Shown: positions 11,201 to 23,100 of the stretch, in pieces
How positions within the stretch are numbered: the first letter of the stretch is position 1
Layout of the letters: each line of letters opens with the position of its first letter
From: Gordionus sp. m RMFG-2023
Taxonomy: Eukaryota; Nematomorpha; Gordioida; Chordodea; Parachordodidae
Assembly: GCF_954871325.1 (NCBI RefSeq)
Contig: NC_088776.1
Coordinates: forward strand, 39,170,508 to 39,234,507
Length of the DNA stretch: 64,000 bases
Reading direction: 5' to 3'
Position numbers and translations under genes: made by a program
Notes under the pieces: model-generated
Databases searched by the model: none
Told to the model about the DNA's origin: nothing
Seen by the model: only the letters and a program-made list of their open reading frames with translations

Positions 11201-14200
11201 CAATGATCATACTCTAGCATTGTTAAAATAATCGTTTTGAATTGGCGGTGTTAAAATAAAAAGTATTACTAGAGTTAATAACTTTAAAGCTTTGATTGAC
11301 ATAATATATAGTTTATATAGCCAGTTTAACAAAAATAAAAAGGCATTGGAATGAATAACCTCTGAATTATGCATTCAGTTGCTGAAGATTGGAAGGGTAT
11401 TTGATGTATGATGAGTGTCTAGCAATCTTCGTACTGTTAAGGCAGTTTGGAATAACACGCATTTCAAGAATTCAGAAAATTCTAAAAACAGTACAAAATT
11501 TAACGGGCTGTCCATCCGATTAAATTATCAGATCTCGTCTTGATGTATGAAGAGTTCTATTTGATATCCAATCGACCTTTAAGGCTTTAGACAAGAATAT
11601 CCAGTTTACTTGACACTTTAATATTTCTCAAGGAGAACATATGAAAGTAGCTCAAGAAACTAGAGAAATAAATAGATTTGTAGTAGTAATACTGAAGGAA
11701 AACAGAAGGAACTCTGGTATCAATGAAAATTAATTCATTATACTGCCTTAATAGATGCTAAATAGGTTAATGAATGCTAATTCCAATATAATTAAAAATA
11801 CTATATTAAATTATACAGTTTTATCTTTTAGGCTATTCTATCTGATATGGAATATTTATAAAAAGATAACTGGACAGAGCAGACTCTCACATTTGTTATG
11901 GGGAAGAGCAGATTAAGCGACTTTGTTCCGACTGAAGCTCGATGTGGATCCTTTAATATATGGAATGGGGGAATATAGTGTTGATTATAATGAAAGTAAT
12001 GTGCCCCGATGATTTGAAAGCGTTTAAAATTGTATTAATAAATTCCGGTAAGTATTGAATGTGAACTCGGTTTAATTTATGAATGATTATGACGGATTTG
12101 CGTGCAAGTCTTATAAAACATATTTCCAATGTTAAGACGATAAACGTCAATGGATCTCCTCTCAAAGTGGAATTCTTCTCCATATATTAAAGTCTGCAAA
12201 CGATAACCAATCAAGGAAACGTTTGGTTAATATTATTAAAAATATTGAAAAAAAATTCGCTATGGCAAATATTGTAGTTTTTTGGTTTACGATAAAGACT
12301 GCCAAAGACAGTGTTTAGTGAATTTGTATTTTATTAATTTCACTTGGATCGAGACTAGTGATCTACATAGAGTTAAAATTTCAAGCCCGGTTCAGCCCGA
12401 ATGTTTTTTAAAAAGTTTAGCCGGCCAGGCCCGAACCCGAAATTTTTTAGAAAGATTTTTACTATTTATCTGAATATAAATTAATTATTTATAGAAATTA
12501 ATTTTTTTAAAAAATTATAATTACTTAAAATAAAATATATATATCATATGACGTCTAGTTTCTATAAATAAAATCAAATATTTTTATTTTGCATAAAAAA
12601 TTCAACATAAATTTGATAAATTTAGATATATTTTAAAAAAATTACAAGGCGCGACCTAGCCCAAACCTGATATTTTTTAAAAAATTTTGGCCGGATACTA
12701 GCTACTGCCAAATTTGATAATATATATTTTAAAAATCATAATTATTAAAAATCATCGGTGGCTAGTCGCTAGGTTTGCTAATCCGATGATTCTAGTTTTT
12801 TAACCCAACAAGGATCTTTTTATGAGGTCACGCGTGCCATCATTTTATATATAAAAAAAGGATTTTATTGCATTTAAATTTGGTTTGTTTAGAAAATTAG
12901 GTTGTTTTTAGAAAATATATCTATGTTGACTAGGAAGTATATATCATTAACCTAGTTTTTTTCATTTTTTTTCTATTCCGATCTATGTATTACATCATAA
13001 TAATATTATTATTTTTATATAATTATGAAATGCATTCTAAAAAATTACCTCATTTTTTATACAATATAAATTTTCTACAATATATTTCCAATTTTAACAT
13101 TCTAAATAGTCATTTTATATAATATAGATATAATGCGTTATGCTTGGTTATAAACTATTTTAAAAAATTTGCCTCAAATTCTCGTAGAGACAACCATTTT
13201 TTGCCCATTTTAGCATGTCACTACTATTTTTTTAGAGTAATAGCGTGCACTCCTAGTATACCACTCAATGATCATAAAATATTTCGCAATACTGATAATT
13301 TTAAATGTTTATCTATTTTATTCACTTCAAAGATATGAAATATTTAGTAAATTAAATGAAACTCATTTATAAACCAATTTTCAATTGTGATGCAGATATA
13401 CATAGAATCTAATATAAGGATTCAGAAATAATTATGTTTTTTTTATCTAAAATCTAACAGGAAGTTAAAAAATTGCATATACTGAAGAAGCGGCTAATAA
13501 GTAAATAACCTTCTGCTTGATTCTTGCCATTCAGTACTATTTCCTGATTTTTTTAACTTTCATTCTTTATCCTTTTTAAATTGATAGTTAATCAGAGAAA
13601 AGGGAAAAATGGGAATCAAATTAATTTTATTAGGGCTACGCGCTGGGTTAAAATTTTATTTACGATACGGCTCTGCGAGCTCTAAATGATGATACATTCT
13701 ATTAGAAACTTACCCCTTATGATCAAATTTTGCCGGTATATTTTATTTTATAATAATCTTTTTTTAGCATTATATAACTTTAAAATGTTGTTTTTTTCTG
13801 TTTAATGATGGGAGAACATATTTTCCAAAAGGATTGTATTAGTAATAAAATAAATTTAAAACAGAATAAAATAGTTTTTTTTCATCCACGAAAAAATACT
13901 GTTTTAAATTAAATTTAATGTTTCAAATGTGTTTCGTAAAATGATTACTATCTAAGCCAGTTTTGTTTTTTTTCGTTGTTTTCCCCACTTTTACGTTTGA
14001 ATTAGTTTTTCAATATTTTATTTTTCGTTTTTTTTGCATCTTTAAATATCCCTAATCTATTTGATAGTAATTCAAATAGATACTTTTAATTAAAAGAAAA
14101 ATTTTTTTTATCCTACCATTGAAAGACATTTTGAGTAAATGCCTTTCATATTTTGTCTAAATACTTTTCAATAGAGGACTTTAATGTATGTACACTTTTT

Positions 14201-17200
14201 ATTTTAATACATTTTAATGAATGAAACGTTTCAAGCTTAGTAATAATGTTGTTACATGTGAAATAGTATTAATACTAAGAAAACATTTTTTTAACGATTA
14301 AAACATCCCATTAAATTATAATAAAATATAATTTATTTGTTAATTTTAATCTGTCTTTTCTACCAAACTATTTCATGTTTTCTTGTATATATAAAATATT
14401 CATTAAATTTAAAAATAAAATTTAAAATACATTTATTCTTTTTCTACTCTAAATAATAATTCATTAGTATTTTTTAATAAAAATTAAAATATATATCACG
14501 CCGCTATGCCACAAAATTTTTACATCGGCGGTGGTGTATTGAGCGTCATGTCACTTTTTTTTTACCGACGACATCAGTTTAATTAGTAATTACCGGCGGC
14601 AGCAGATTTGAGTGGGGGTGCATAATAAATAATATCTCGCCAAAGTATACAATATACCATAAATAGTTCTTTGTAATTTACCGTAAAAGCACTAATATAA
14701 TTTTAAAATTCTCGAATTCTTTTTAGAATTAATTGATAATTATAGATATGATTATTTTTTTACTTAACTATATGGTGAGCATAAGGATTAAACCTGGAGT
14801 TTCAAGCCTACCGCGTCGAGAAAAAATAGTACTATTTATAAATTAATGTTTTAATTCAGGAAGGTTTTACAAAAAGCCAACAACATCTGACTGAGCCATT
14901 TAGCCACGATTATCTAGGTCCGAGCGCATCCTTCACTATGGCAGAAAGGATCGTGAGCATGAAAAAACAACTCGAAATTAAACAAAAAATTATCGACGAC
15001 ATGGAGAAAAGGATGAACATAACGAAATCTATGATCGCCGATTCACTGCAAAATAAAGACAATGAGGTTCTCACTTTATTTCATAATAATTTTAAAAACA
15101 AATCAAAATATAATTAACGACAGGTTCTAAATATGGAAGATAGATTGAGTAGAGTATTGTACGAAAATGAAATAATGCATCATCAGAGTAAGAGGCATAG
15201 TGACGCTGCTAACTTTGTATCCCGGAAATTGGCAATCAAAGATGACGAATTGCTGGAGACGAAGGAGAGAGAAAAGTTTGTGTGTAAAACATTGAATGTG
15301 AATTCCTGGGAAGATTTAATCAACAAATACCAAGGATGCATAGTAAAAAATGAGGATCTAGAAGGTAAGGTGAAAAAATTGGGGGATTTGTTAGAAGATT
15401 CAGAGGATGAATATGAGATGTAAAAAAAATTCGAATTAATTTTTTTTAATATTTATTAATTTTAAAACCTATCTATCGACTATTGTTACATTACATAAAA
15501 CGTCGTTGGAAAATAGCGATGTTGTTAAAGCTACTTTTTAGAATTAGTTCTCTGCTACAACTATACAACTAATTTTCCCCAAAATTACTTTCTCAAAAAA
15601 TACCGCGCTATAGCTATTAAATGTTAAATGTAAAGTAGCTATTTAAAATTGTATCTAAATGATTTTTCTTAAGTATGGGTGAATAAATAAAATATTTCCA
15701 CCCCAATTATATATATTTTTAAAATCATAAACTAAATTTTCATTCAAACTTGAAATATATAATAGCACATAAAAAATATTTTTATAATGAATTATTAGTT
15801 AAATAATTTAATTAGTATATTATGTATTTGCTACTAAAAGAAGATGTCTCTTAAAGCTTTTATCTAGCAAAGAACATATTTTTTTTATAAACATTCTTTG
15901 TCAGACTAAATAATATCTCTTCTGTAGAACTGTATGGGATAGGAGTATTATATTTATAAAATTTGGTTTTAAAAGAGGATTGTGAGATCCTATATGAATT
16001 ATCTCAAAAAATTTGTTTGATAATCAATATATCATAACTTTTATCATCCTCATCGGAAATATCGTCAAAAAATTTATTCCTTAAGAAAGGGCAAGCGGCA
16101 ATTAAATTTTCATAATTATATATATATCTTAAAATCGAAAACTTCAGAGCATTGTTAATTAATCTTACCTTTTTAAGGACTTCTAAACGAGGTTAGCAGT
16201 ATTCTTTAGCATACATTCTTTCAAGTTTTAAGGATAGCTGAGATATATTGTGGCATGAAAAAATCTTGGTACATGTAGATTTCCTCATGGAGAATATCGA
16301 GAGCATTGGCTAAAGGTTTCATAGCCTATAAAAATGTTAGCGAATGTAGAATTTGCATGTAACTAACAGAGCTTCAGTATCTAGATTTCCTTTACCTTTA
16401 ATCGTAAAATAGTCTGATGTTAAAATCAAATTTAAATATTTCTGGAGCCTATTAAATTTTGTTTTGCCTTTTCCTATCAAAAATATCAAAATTAAATCTA
16501 TATATTTATGAATATGAAAAATATGCCATCTTCTAAAATTAGAATGAAAGAAGTGAAAAGATTGTTTGATAAAGTTCAATTTTTTTAAATATATCTAACT
16601 TATTTATTTATAAATAATAAAATAATTAAAACTAGTTATATTCATCTGTTTAAAATATTAATTATAGTTAAAAGTAGCCAAATAAGTATCTGTTTAGAAA
16701 ATAATCAAGCTAGTTAAATTCATCAAAATTATTACAATTTTGGTTATGAAGAAATTAACATACATAATCACCAGTGTAGAGTCAAACCTCGAAAAATGAA
16801 CCTATATAATTAATATTTTTTAATGAACCTTTAACCGAACATTTTAAAAATTAAAAAGAGTCATTCTGGCCTTAATAAATCGGTTCTTAAAGTTTATAAA
16901 TTCTAAATAAAAAATTTAAAGGTCTTTTTTATTAATTAAGTAAGTATTTAATTATAAAAAATAAATGGTATGACTTTGTATCCTATCTTATATCTTTAGT
17001 ATGCCGCATTTTTTTATTTTTTTAGAGTATCGAATGTATAGGTTCAGTTAAGGTTCCAGAAAGATAGCTTCTTTTATAAAAATATACCTGAAACGAACCT
17101 TTATAAAATTTTTATACATCCTGAATTGAACCTAAACCTTTATAATTCTTTCCTTCTGAACCTTAACCCAGCCTATATATCAAAAGGTTCGATACTAATA

Positions 17201-17895
17201 ATCACAATGCAAAAATACGCAAAAACTTTTTAGAATGTTTGTATAAAAAAATATAGATTGCGTTTTAAAAGCGTGAAGAAAGAAAACACAAACTCTAAAA
17301 TAAAAGAGGCAATATATATAATTCATCCATTTTTAGAAATCTAATATCAAATTCATTTAAGCAAAATAATAATTAACTTACTATCAATGAACCCTGTTAT
17401 TAAAATATTATAATTATTTTTTATATTATGGAGACTTTCGTGTTGCATGTAACAAATCATATAGAATTCATTATTAAATTATCGTTAGAATTATGTTAGA
17501 AATACGGAAACGATTCGAGAATCTGGTGGAAGATCGTAAATCTTTATTAGAGGATTACAAAAAATTATTAGATTATATAAAGGGAACAGAAAATGCGGAT
17601 GTTACGATCAAATGTAAAGCGGATCAAAATTATGAATTTTGGAACGTAGAAGCCGGAAAATTACTCATGTCCGTCCATAAGCGGAAAGAGAATGGATGCG
17701 AACATGGTTCAATATATATAATATATATTCAATCCAAAACATTAATTTTTTTATTTTATCTAATCTTTGTGATATATTTATTTTAAAGGCACAGATGAAA
17801 GAGAAGATATTTCAAATGATTCAATACCTTTTGAATTAATAAGTTCGGTCGAAATGAATAACATTGTAAGTGATGGAACTGAATCGGAATATTAG
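7755..17895 (+). CDS. Seven-exon gene for a 605-residue coiled-coil protein of unknown family
   Basis: Exons 7755-8203, 9175-9283, 9609-10106, 14860-15066, 15124-15364, 17500-17706 and 17789-17895 join with every phase matching, giving 1,818 nt (606 codons including TAG). The ATG is fixed by an in-frame TGA twelve bases upstream with no acceptor between. Residues 1-185 are Asn/Ser/Pro-rich and probably disordered, with a DYEEES acidic patch. From about residue 190 the chain is charged and helical (KITELQKSMRKIKETKY, MKKQLEIKQKIIDDMEKR, RKRFENLVEDRKSLLEDYKK), consistent with a coiled coil to about 525. The tail is acidic (ESEY-stop). No signal peptide or membrane segment is seen. A cytoskeletal or centrosomal scaffold role is possible but unproven; I do not recognise the family. 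Introns range from 57 bases to 4.75 kb. PAM converges on it from the right. Confidence 0.75.
9175..9283 (+). CDS. Coiled-coil gene, exon 2
   Basis: The acceptor is TTTAAAAG|T and the donor TCT|GTAATT. It encodes DPNVYFKDNDKPHDSISMQS and more, a polar Ser/Met-rich stretch that leaves phase 0 for exon 3. Confidence 0.6.
9609..10106 (+). CDS. Coiled-coil gene, exon 3
   Basis: The acceptor GTTTAAAAG|CGA is chosen because the nearer CTACCAG would put a stop in frame. It encodes the first heptad-rich helix and a segment starting YAFVQHVNDLKEKILFLESL. The donor is GAA|GTAAAT, phase 0. Confidence 0.7.
10484..10640 (+). repeat. Dispersed repeat, copy 1
   Basis: It shares order and much sequence with 37873-38020 (anchors TTTAGCATAAAATA and CCAGGT, then a T-run). 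Both copies lie in introns of different genes. Confidence 0.5.
12353..12800. repeat. Degenerate hAT-type MITE fragment (AGTGATCT family)
   Basis: The start CTAGTGATCTACAT followed by CAAGCCCGGTTCAGCCCG resembles the left end of the element at 47599-48592. GGCC-rich islands separated by T/A runs repeat along it. The right boundary is unclear; a 9-bp stem hairpin (AATCATCGG/CCGATGATT, about 12757-12791) lies near it. Confidence 0.4.
14500..14640 (-). repeat. hAT-end-like fragment with CCGCCG islands
   Basis: Read on the minus strand, TTATGCACCCCCACTC followed by GCCGCCGG resembles the terminal region of the hAT copy at 28146. It is a solo end or worn MITE. Confidence 0.3.
14860..15066 (+). CDS. 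Coiled-coil gene, exon 4
   Basis: The acceptor is TTAATTCAG|GAA and the donor AATGAG|GTTCTC. The frame is open throughout, and codon use is clearly less AT-rich than the flanks. It encodes a Lys/Glu/Met-rich helix. Confidence 0.75.
15124..15364 (+). CDS. Coiled-coil gene, exon 5
   Basis: It is separated from exon 4 by a 57-base intron ending CGACAG. The consensus donor G|GTAAGG lies inside a longer open frame that stops at 15421-15423. Using the donor continues the coiled coil into exon 6, while reading through gives a short acidic end (possible isoform). Confidence 0.75.
17500..17706 (+). CDS. Coiled-coil gene, exon 6
   Basis: The acceptor TTATGTTAG|AA completes a Glu codon with exon 5 and continues EIRKRFENLVEDRKSLLEDY. 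A less helical part follows (KADQNYEFWNVEAGKLLMSV). The donor is CATG|GTTCAA. Confidence 0.7.
17789..17895 (+). CDS. Coiled-coil gene, exon 7 (terminal)
   Basis: The acceptor TTTTAAAG|GC follows an 82-base intron. It encodes an acidic end (GTDEREDISNDS ... SDGTESEY) and stops at TAG 17893-17895. Confidence 0.7.
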
Positions 17896-18581
17896 GCGGA
17901 TTTATAAAAATAAAAAATTTTGTATATATTTAATGAATAGTTTATTAATGCTTATCAATATAATGTTATTGGTCAAAGAATTTGTTTTAAATAAATTTAT
18001 AATGTTGTTTTTTTTAAACCCTCGAGTTTAGAGATATTAAAAAGATGGCAAGAAATGGTTGCATGTCGCTAAAATTTAATATCGTGCTCAAATAAAACTT
18101 AGGCGCAGCACTGAGCACGCTTTTGCCGCTCTGTGACGGCGTCATAGAGGGAAAGCGAACATCGTAAAGCAGGAAGTATAAATTCTAGCTTAAAGCAAAG
18201 GAACTTGCACTTACATTTTTTTAAACATATTTCGATCATATTTTTCTTATGCGTTAATAATACTAGGTTCGTCTCGTCCTTTTTAAAATGGGATTCGTGA
18301 ATAGCAGAGTAGAATATAAATAATTTATGCGACATACATAATAAGGTAATTTTTATGTAATATGCATATATGTCGTATTGGGTTTGGTTCGTAGGGGTTC
18401 GGATTTTTCGATTTTAAATAATTTATTGAGAGCAATTTTTAAATTGAACCCTTGGATTTGATCGGAAATGTATTGTGTATTTCATCACGTGGAGAGCATA
18501 CACACATTAAGACAATTTTGCCGTAAACTATTGCATATTTTTTTTATTTATATAAAAAATCTATAGAAAAATAAAAGTAGC
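17896..18581. other. 3' flank of the coiled-coil gene, no further gene seen
   Basis: A locally GC-richer patch at 18100-18190 contains one hairpin (CGTGCTCA/TGAGCACG, 18083-18119). I could not assign it to a known RNA. Confidence 0.4.
17909..17914 (+). terminator. Possible poly(A) signal AATAAA of the coiled-coil gene
   Basis: AATAAA lies 14 bases after the stop; a second one is at 17990-17995. In DNA this AT-rich either could be chance. Confidence 0.35.
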
Positions 18582-18824
18582 TTAAAAGTTCATAGCAAAA
18601 TTATCTGATATTCGGTGTGGGTACTTCTGCACATACTGGGACACATTTCCGGGCAAATCCAATTTGCCCACTGTGAATGATTTAAAATTGAGAGATTTAA
18701 AATCCCAATAAATTCCATTTCTTAATACGACACTTTCTTTAAAATTACAATTCACAAATATAGGTAAAAATATAAAAGGTAATGTTGTTAAAAGGCTCGA
18801 TTTGAGCCGATTTAAAAACGGCAA
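18582..18824 (-). CDS. 80-codon ORF of unknown status, partly made of MITE sequence
   Basis: The ORF ends ISDNFAMNF-stop. Its C-terminal two thirds (SVVLRNGIYWDFKSLNFKS, then a GKLDLPGNVSQYVQ stretch) have balanced, coding-like composition. The first 14 or so residues come from the terminal repeat of a foldback MITE, after which LLTTLPFIFLPIFVN resembles a signal-peptide core. An acceptor-like TTTTAAAG sits at about 18738, so the good part could instead be a lone exon of something else. It does not continue PAM in phase. Function is unknown and the call is speculative. Confidence 0.25.
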   Translation of the reverse strand: MPFLNRLKSSLLTTLPFIFLPIFVNCNFKESVVLRNGIYWDFKSLNFKSFTVGKLDLPGNVSQYVQKYPHRISDNFAMNF

Positions 18825-18950
18825 TAATTTAGCCAGAAAATTATTGCATAAGCCTAGAGATTTCCCTAACAGATGTCCAAACCTTTAAGCCATCTACGTA
18901 CAAAATTTTTAAGTTTGAGTAATATTTTTCAGGATAAATAAAAGGTGTAA
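18783..18950. repeat. Foldback MITE family, copy a (partial)
   Basis: It starts with a TGTTGTTAAAAGGCTCG end and an internal GGCTC...GAGCC palindrome like 22675-22886, and retains the central GTCCAAACCTTTAAGCC-type core. The right terminal repeat is not recognisable. Confidence 0.65.
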
Positions 18951-19767
18951 AACGCAAAAAAAAACAATTTAATAGAATTTTTGTTAGGCAAAGGTGTGAG
19001 GGACATAAATTGCAGCAGGTCCCCAAATGCCCCCCCCCCTATAGTTACGGCTCTGGCACATGAGGTCGATCATTTCTTTAAAAATAATATTTTATTTCAT
19101 TTTCGTTTACCATTATTCGTTACTTTTTAAAGGTAAAATATATGTATTGATATGTAAAAATAAAGATATTTCTTATAAATAAATAAAATAATAATAACAG
19201 TATAACCCGCGTATATTACGTTTCGAGGGATCAGACATTTTAAACGTTAAAAAGGGGAGCAGGAAACGTTAATAAAACCGAGTAAAATTGTAAAATTATA
19301 TTTATAGGACCCCTCGAAATGCTAACATGTTTGCTTATAAATAATATAAAAATTATAATTTTTCTTTTGACAAGAGAAATGGAATGAAATGGTATATATT
19401 TAGCGTTATTAAAAAAATGGAAACACACGTTATATCAAGTAGGTTATTTTTTTCTTCTTCAAGAGATTCTGTCGAACGAAGTGTTTAATATGTATAAATA
19501 ATTCTGAAATGTAATATTATATTTTGTATAATTTGGTTTCACACAATTATTTTAAGGAAGGGAACAAAATAAATTTTTAAATCAAATTAGTTAATTATAT
19601 TTAATAATCATCATATGTATAAACCCGTGTTATAAATTACTGTTTAAAAGTCAGAATAATAATTTAACGAAAATATAAATGGTAAAAAAAAATGATGTAT
19701 ATCATTAAAAAAATAATGCACATTCGCGATAATTAAAGGCCAGGATTGAAAGATTTTGAATACAGTT

Positions 19768-19773
19768 TTATTA
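19768..19773 (-). terminator. PAM: Likely poly(A) signal of PAM
   Basis: AATAAA on the minus strand about 100 bases after the PAM stop codon, a normal position for a cleavage signal. Confidence 0.4.
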
Positions 19774-19874
19774 TCCTTTCTTAAAAAGTCGTTAATGAAA
19801 ATACAATTTAACATTGATTTTTTATAATTAATAGAGTAGATATATTCCATAAATTTTTAAGTAGAAATCATAAA

Positions 19875-20105
19875 TCATGTTTTAGGGAATCTACTAGCCA
19901 CGTGTCCAAGGGTAAACTCTTCGATTTCTTCGCTCTCAGCTCCCCCATCTATATCGACGGGCAGGGTTAAGGTTCCGTTAGAATTATCAAATTGAAAATT
20001 TTGGGGAACTTTTCCGACCGATACATTTTTACCTATATCGCTGAAGGTGAAATCCAAGTTTTGTAAAGGTTGGCGATGTAGTGGTTGCTTGAAAATAATA
20101 TCGGA
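19875..20105 (-). CDS. PAM: PAM exon 24 (terminal)
   Basis: It encodes SDIIFKQPLHRQPLQNLDFT and an acidic end (GGAESEEIEEFTLGHVASRF) to TGA at 19875-19877. The acceptor ATTATTTTAAG follows a 51-base AT-rich intron that could be retained in frame. Confidence 0.75.
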   Translation of the reverse strand, partial: SDIIFKQPLHRQPLQNLDFTFSDIGKNVSVGKVPQNFQFDNSNGTLTLPVDIDGGAESEEIEEFTLGHVASRFPKT

Positions 20106-23100
20106 CTTAAAATAATATGATAAAAATATTAAATTGAGATAAAGTCCTGTGCTGACCGATCCAAGTGCAATTCGACTAAATCCGGGTATGCCGGACTCGG
20201 ACAGCATTTCCTAAATTTATTCTTTTGTTTTCCTAATGTTTTTATTAATATTATTATCAAGAATAAGACAAAATTGTTTATTATCCTCCAACACTTATAA
20301 TTTATCATATATTTTTTAACAATCTAATATAAAATAATTCGAATTGACCTATTTCAAAATATTTTGGATCGGATCTATAGGACAATTTTTTAAATTTTAT
20401 CTCTCAGATCGGACCTGAAAAAATAGTTCTTATGCAGAAGATTAAATAAACTGATGTTTTTTTAAAAATGTATAATTAAAAGTAATCGAAAATCGATGAG
20501 AATAACAAATACAAATAATTTGGAGTTTTTGTTTTGAATTCTCAAATTTTTGAATAATTTTTTTAAAAAATTAGCTTTTTGTTATTTTTTCCAGCCCTAC
20601 ATATGTGTAAGTCACTGATCTTTACAATATCTTATGTATAATCACCCCGTCATAACTTTTATCTTTTATATAACGGGATATTTTAAACCTAAAAGTCAAT
20701 GTCTTTTATTTCAGAGGTGGGACATTTTCTTGTAATATAAATATAAATATTGACCAACCATAAATTTGAAAAACCAAAATAAATAATAAAAAAGCACTTA
20801 TAATAAATACCTTTTCATCTAAATCATGATGCCCGTTTAATTTGGAATGTTCATCAATAATTTCGTTCGCTTCAATATTTCCAGACAAAATACCATTTTT
20901 TACATCATTGACTAGTAGTACTCTGTCATCAATTTTATTACGATTGATTCCCCGTGCTATCATGGCTTTTCGATTATTTTTGCCTTTATTACCGGTCACA
21001 TTAAAATAATCTTTCAAATCCAATACGTCATCTTCCCCATCCTCGGTGTCCTTAATTTGATTTAGAGTCGAAGTTATAGGTCTCTTTTGCCTCGCATTTT
21101 CGATCTTCCCGTCAAACCTTTCTTCCTTTCCAATTTTAAAATCTTTGGGAGTAGTTAAGGGCAAGGTATCCCTATCGCTTTCGCTCGTTTCTTCGGAATC
21201 GTAATAATATTTAGAGGATCCGAACCTGCCGGATTTATTGTTTTTGAGGGGTTTGAAGAGAACAGAACTTTTCTTATGGCCACCGTTAAATCCGGTACTC
21301 GAGTTTAAACTCCCGCCTTTAGAATCTAAACTGAAATATGAGTTACGAGGAACTTTGGAATACGCGTTATTAGGTGCTAACTTTCCCCACAATCTGCTAA
21401 CAAAGTTGATTCCACCAAACCTGCCAGAGGGTTTCGAACTTTTCTCATAATAATTGTCAAAGTCCAGGTTTTCGTTATTAAAATCTTCATCGTATTGATA
21501 AAGGCGATTAACTTTAAGTTTACGGGATGAAGTAGAGGAGGAGAAAGGATGAGAGGAACCAGCATCGTTGAATGGCGTGAAGTTGAGCGTTTTGGATTTC
21601 CGGTTAGCTGTGAATAAATTATAGAATTTTAGGCCTGACCACATTTTAAAAACTCGGGCAAGACATAGGCCTTGAAAATAAATGGAATATAAAGCAAGAG
21701 TTAGAAAGAATTTTGCTTGATAGATAAAAAAAAATTCAAAAAATTTGGAAATTTTTACTCCTTATTTATATAAATTTTTATATATTAAAGAAACAAAAGT
21801 TCATGAAGAAAATTGCTTGAAATAATTAAAAAATGATTTTAGCAAATAATTTAAAATTGAGGAATTCCGAATAACATGACATATATATTACCCCGCTTCG
21901 TTGATATTTGTCCACTCTTATTTTTTAGCCTAATATAATTTTTAATTTTTTAAAAAAAATAGCAATATATAATAAACAAAATTCAACATAAATTATTTTA
22001 TTTGATAGCCTTTATAACTATGGCTTATATTTGTAGCATTGAATTAATATTCTGGCACATATTCTGGGACATCGATTTCCATATAAGCCCCAATTTATTC
22101 TTCATAGGATCTTTGCTCTAGATCGTTGCCTTCTCTCTGAGCACACCCATAATGCTTTATATGGAGATGGTGGCCAATAAAATATTGATATTAGAATTGT
22201 TTAGGTAGGTTTTTATCAGAGACCTGCAGGCCCGGCCCTAAGCCCGGGTACCAGGGCCGGGCCGTATTTTAAATTTTTAAAGTATACCCGGGCCGGGCCT
22301 GAAATTTTTTTTAAAAATACACAGGCCGGACCGGGCCCTATTTTTTAAAAAAAATTATACAAAGTGAATTATTATATTCGTCAATTAGATATGGTTATAA
22401 TGATTATATATAGTTATGATTAATATAATGTTTGGTGAAAGTTAACACTAGCTAACACTCATAGTATCTATTACATAATAAAATTGTAGTTTTCCTGCCA
22501 TGGAATAAATACGCAAAGGATTAAATAATATATAATATATGTTATATTTTTTATTAATTAAATTATCATTTTTATAAATACATAGTATATTCTCAAAATA
22601 TTATTTACACAATTTTTTTATAATGTCAATTTGTAATATACTAAATATCAGTTTAGAATAAAATAAAATATGATTGTTAAACGGCTCGTTTTGAGCCGAT
22701 TTTTAAAAATGGCTAACTCAGTTTTTTATCCAGAAAAATATTATGCAAGCCTGAAAATTTTGCTCATAGAAGGAGCAAAGGTCTAGACATAAAGTATCAA
22801 TATTTCGAGGCTTAGTCAATATTTTTCTGGCGAAAATATTGAGTTAGCCGTTTTTAAAAATCGGCTCAAAACGAGCCGTTTAACAACATTAGCTAATATA
22901 CTTGCTTATTAAATGATAATACACGCCAAAAAATATAGTAAAATACAAAATAATCAATTTTTTGTATATACCAGGTCGAATATAATTTTAAAAAATTCCG
23001 AGCCGGGCATAAAAATTTTTTTAAAAAATCCAGGCAGGGCCCCCCCCCCCTTTCAAATTTTTTTTTAAATATCCGGGCCGTAAAAATTTTTTCTGAAAAA

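Larger units (their letters stand above)
10107..14859. other. Large intron 3 of the coiled-coil gene, with repeat fragments
   Basis: It contains a dispersed repeat (10484-10640), a degenerate hAT-type MITE-like piece (from 12353), and a hAT-end-like piece (14500-14640). A stretch near 11900-12250 has weak coding character in several frames and may be a worn transposon. I saw no further host exon, and the flanking phases already agree without one. Confidence 0.5.

Noticed and set aside
11880-12260. Weak resemblance to a transposase-like segment (VNGSPLKVEFF on the plus strand)
   Set aside because: Frames break too often and only one short string looks familiar; not enough to name an element.
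18083-18119. Hairpin CGTGCTCA/TGAGCACG in a GC-richer patch
   Set aside because: The stem is only 8 bp, there is no match to a known RNA class, and a single copy is seen.
21238-21565. Open frames overlapping PAM exon 22 in other frames
   Set aside because: Shadows of a long real exon; no independent support.
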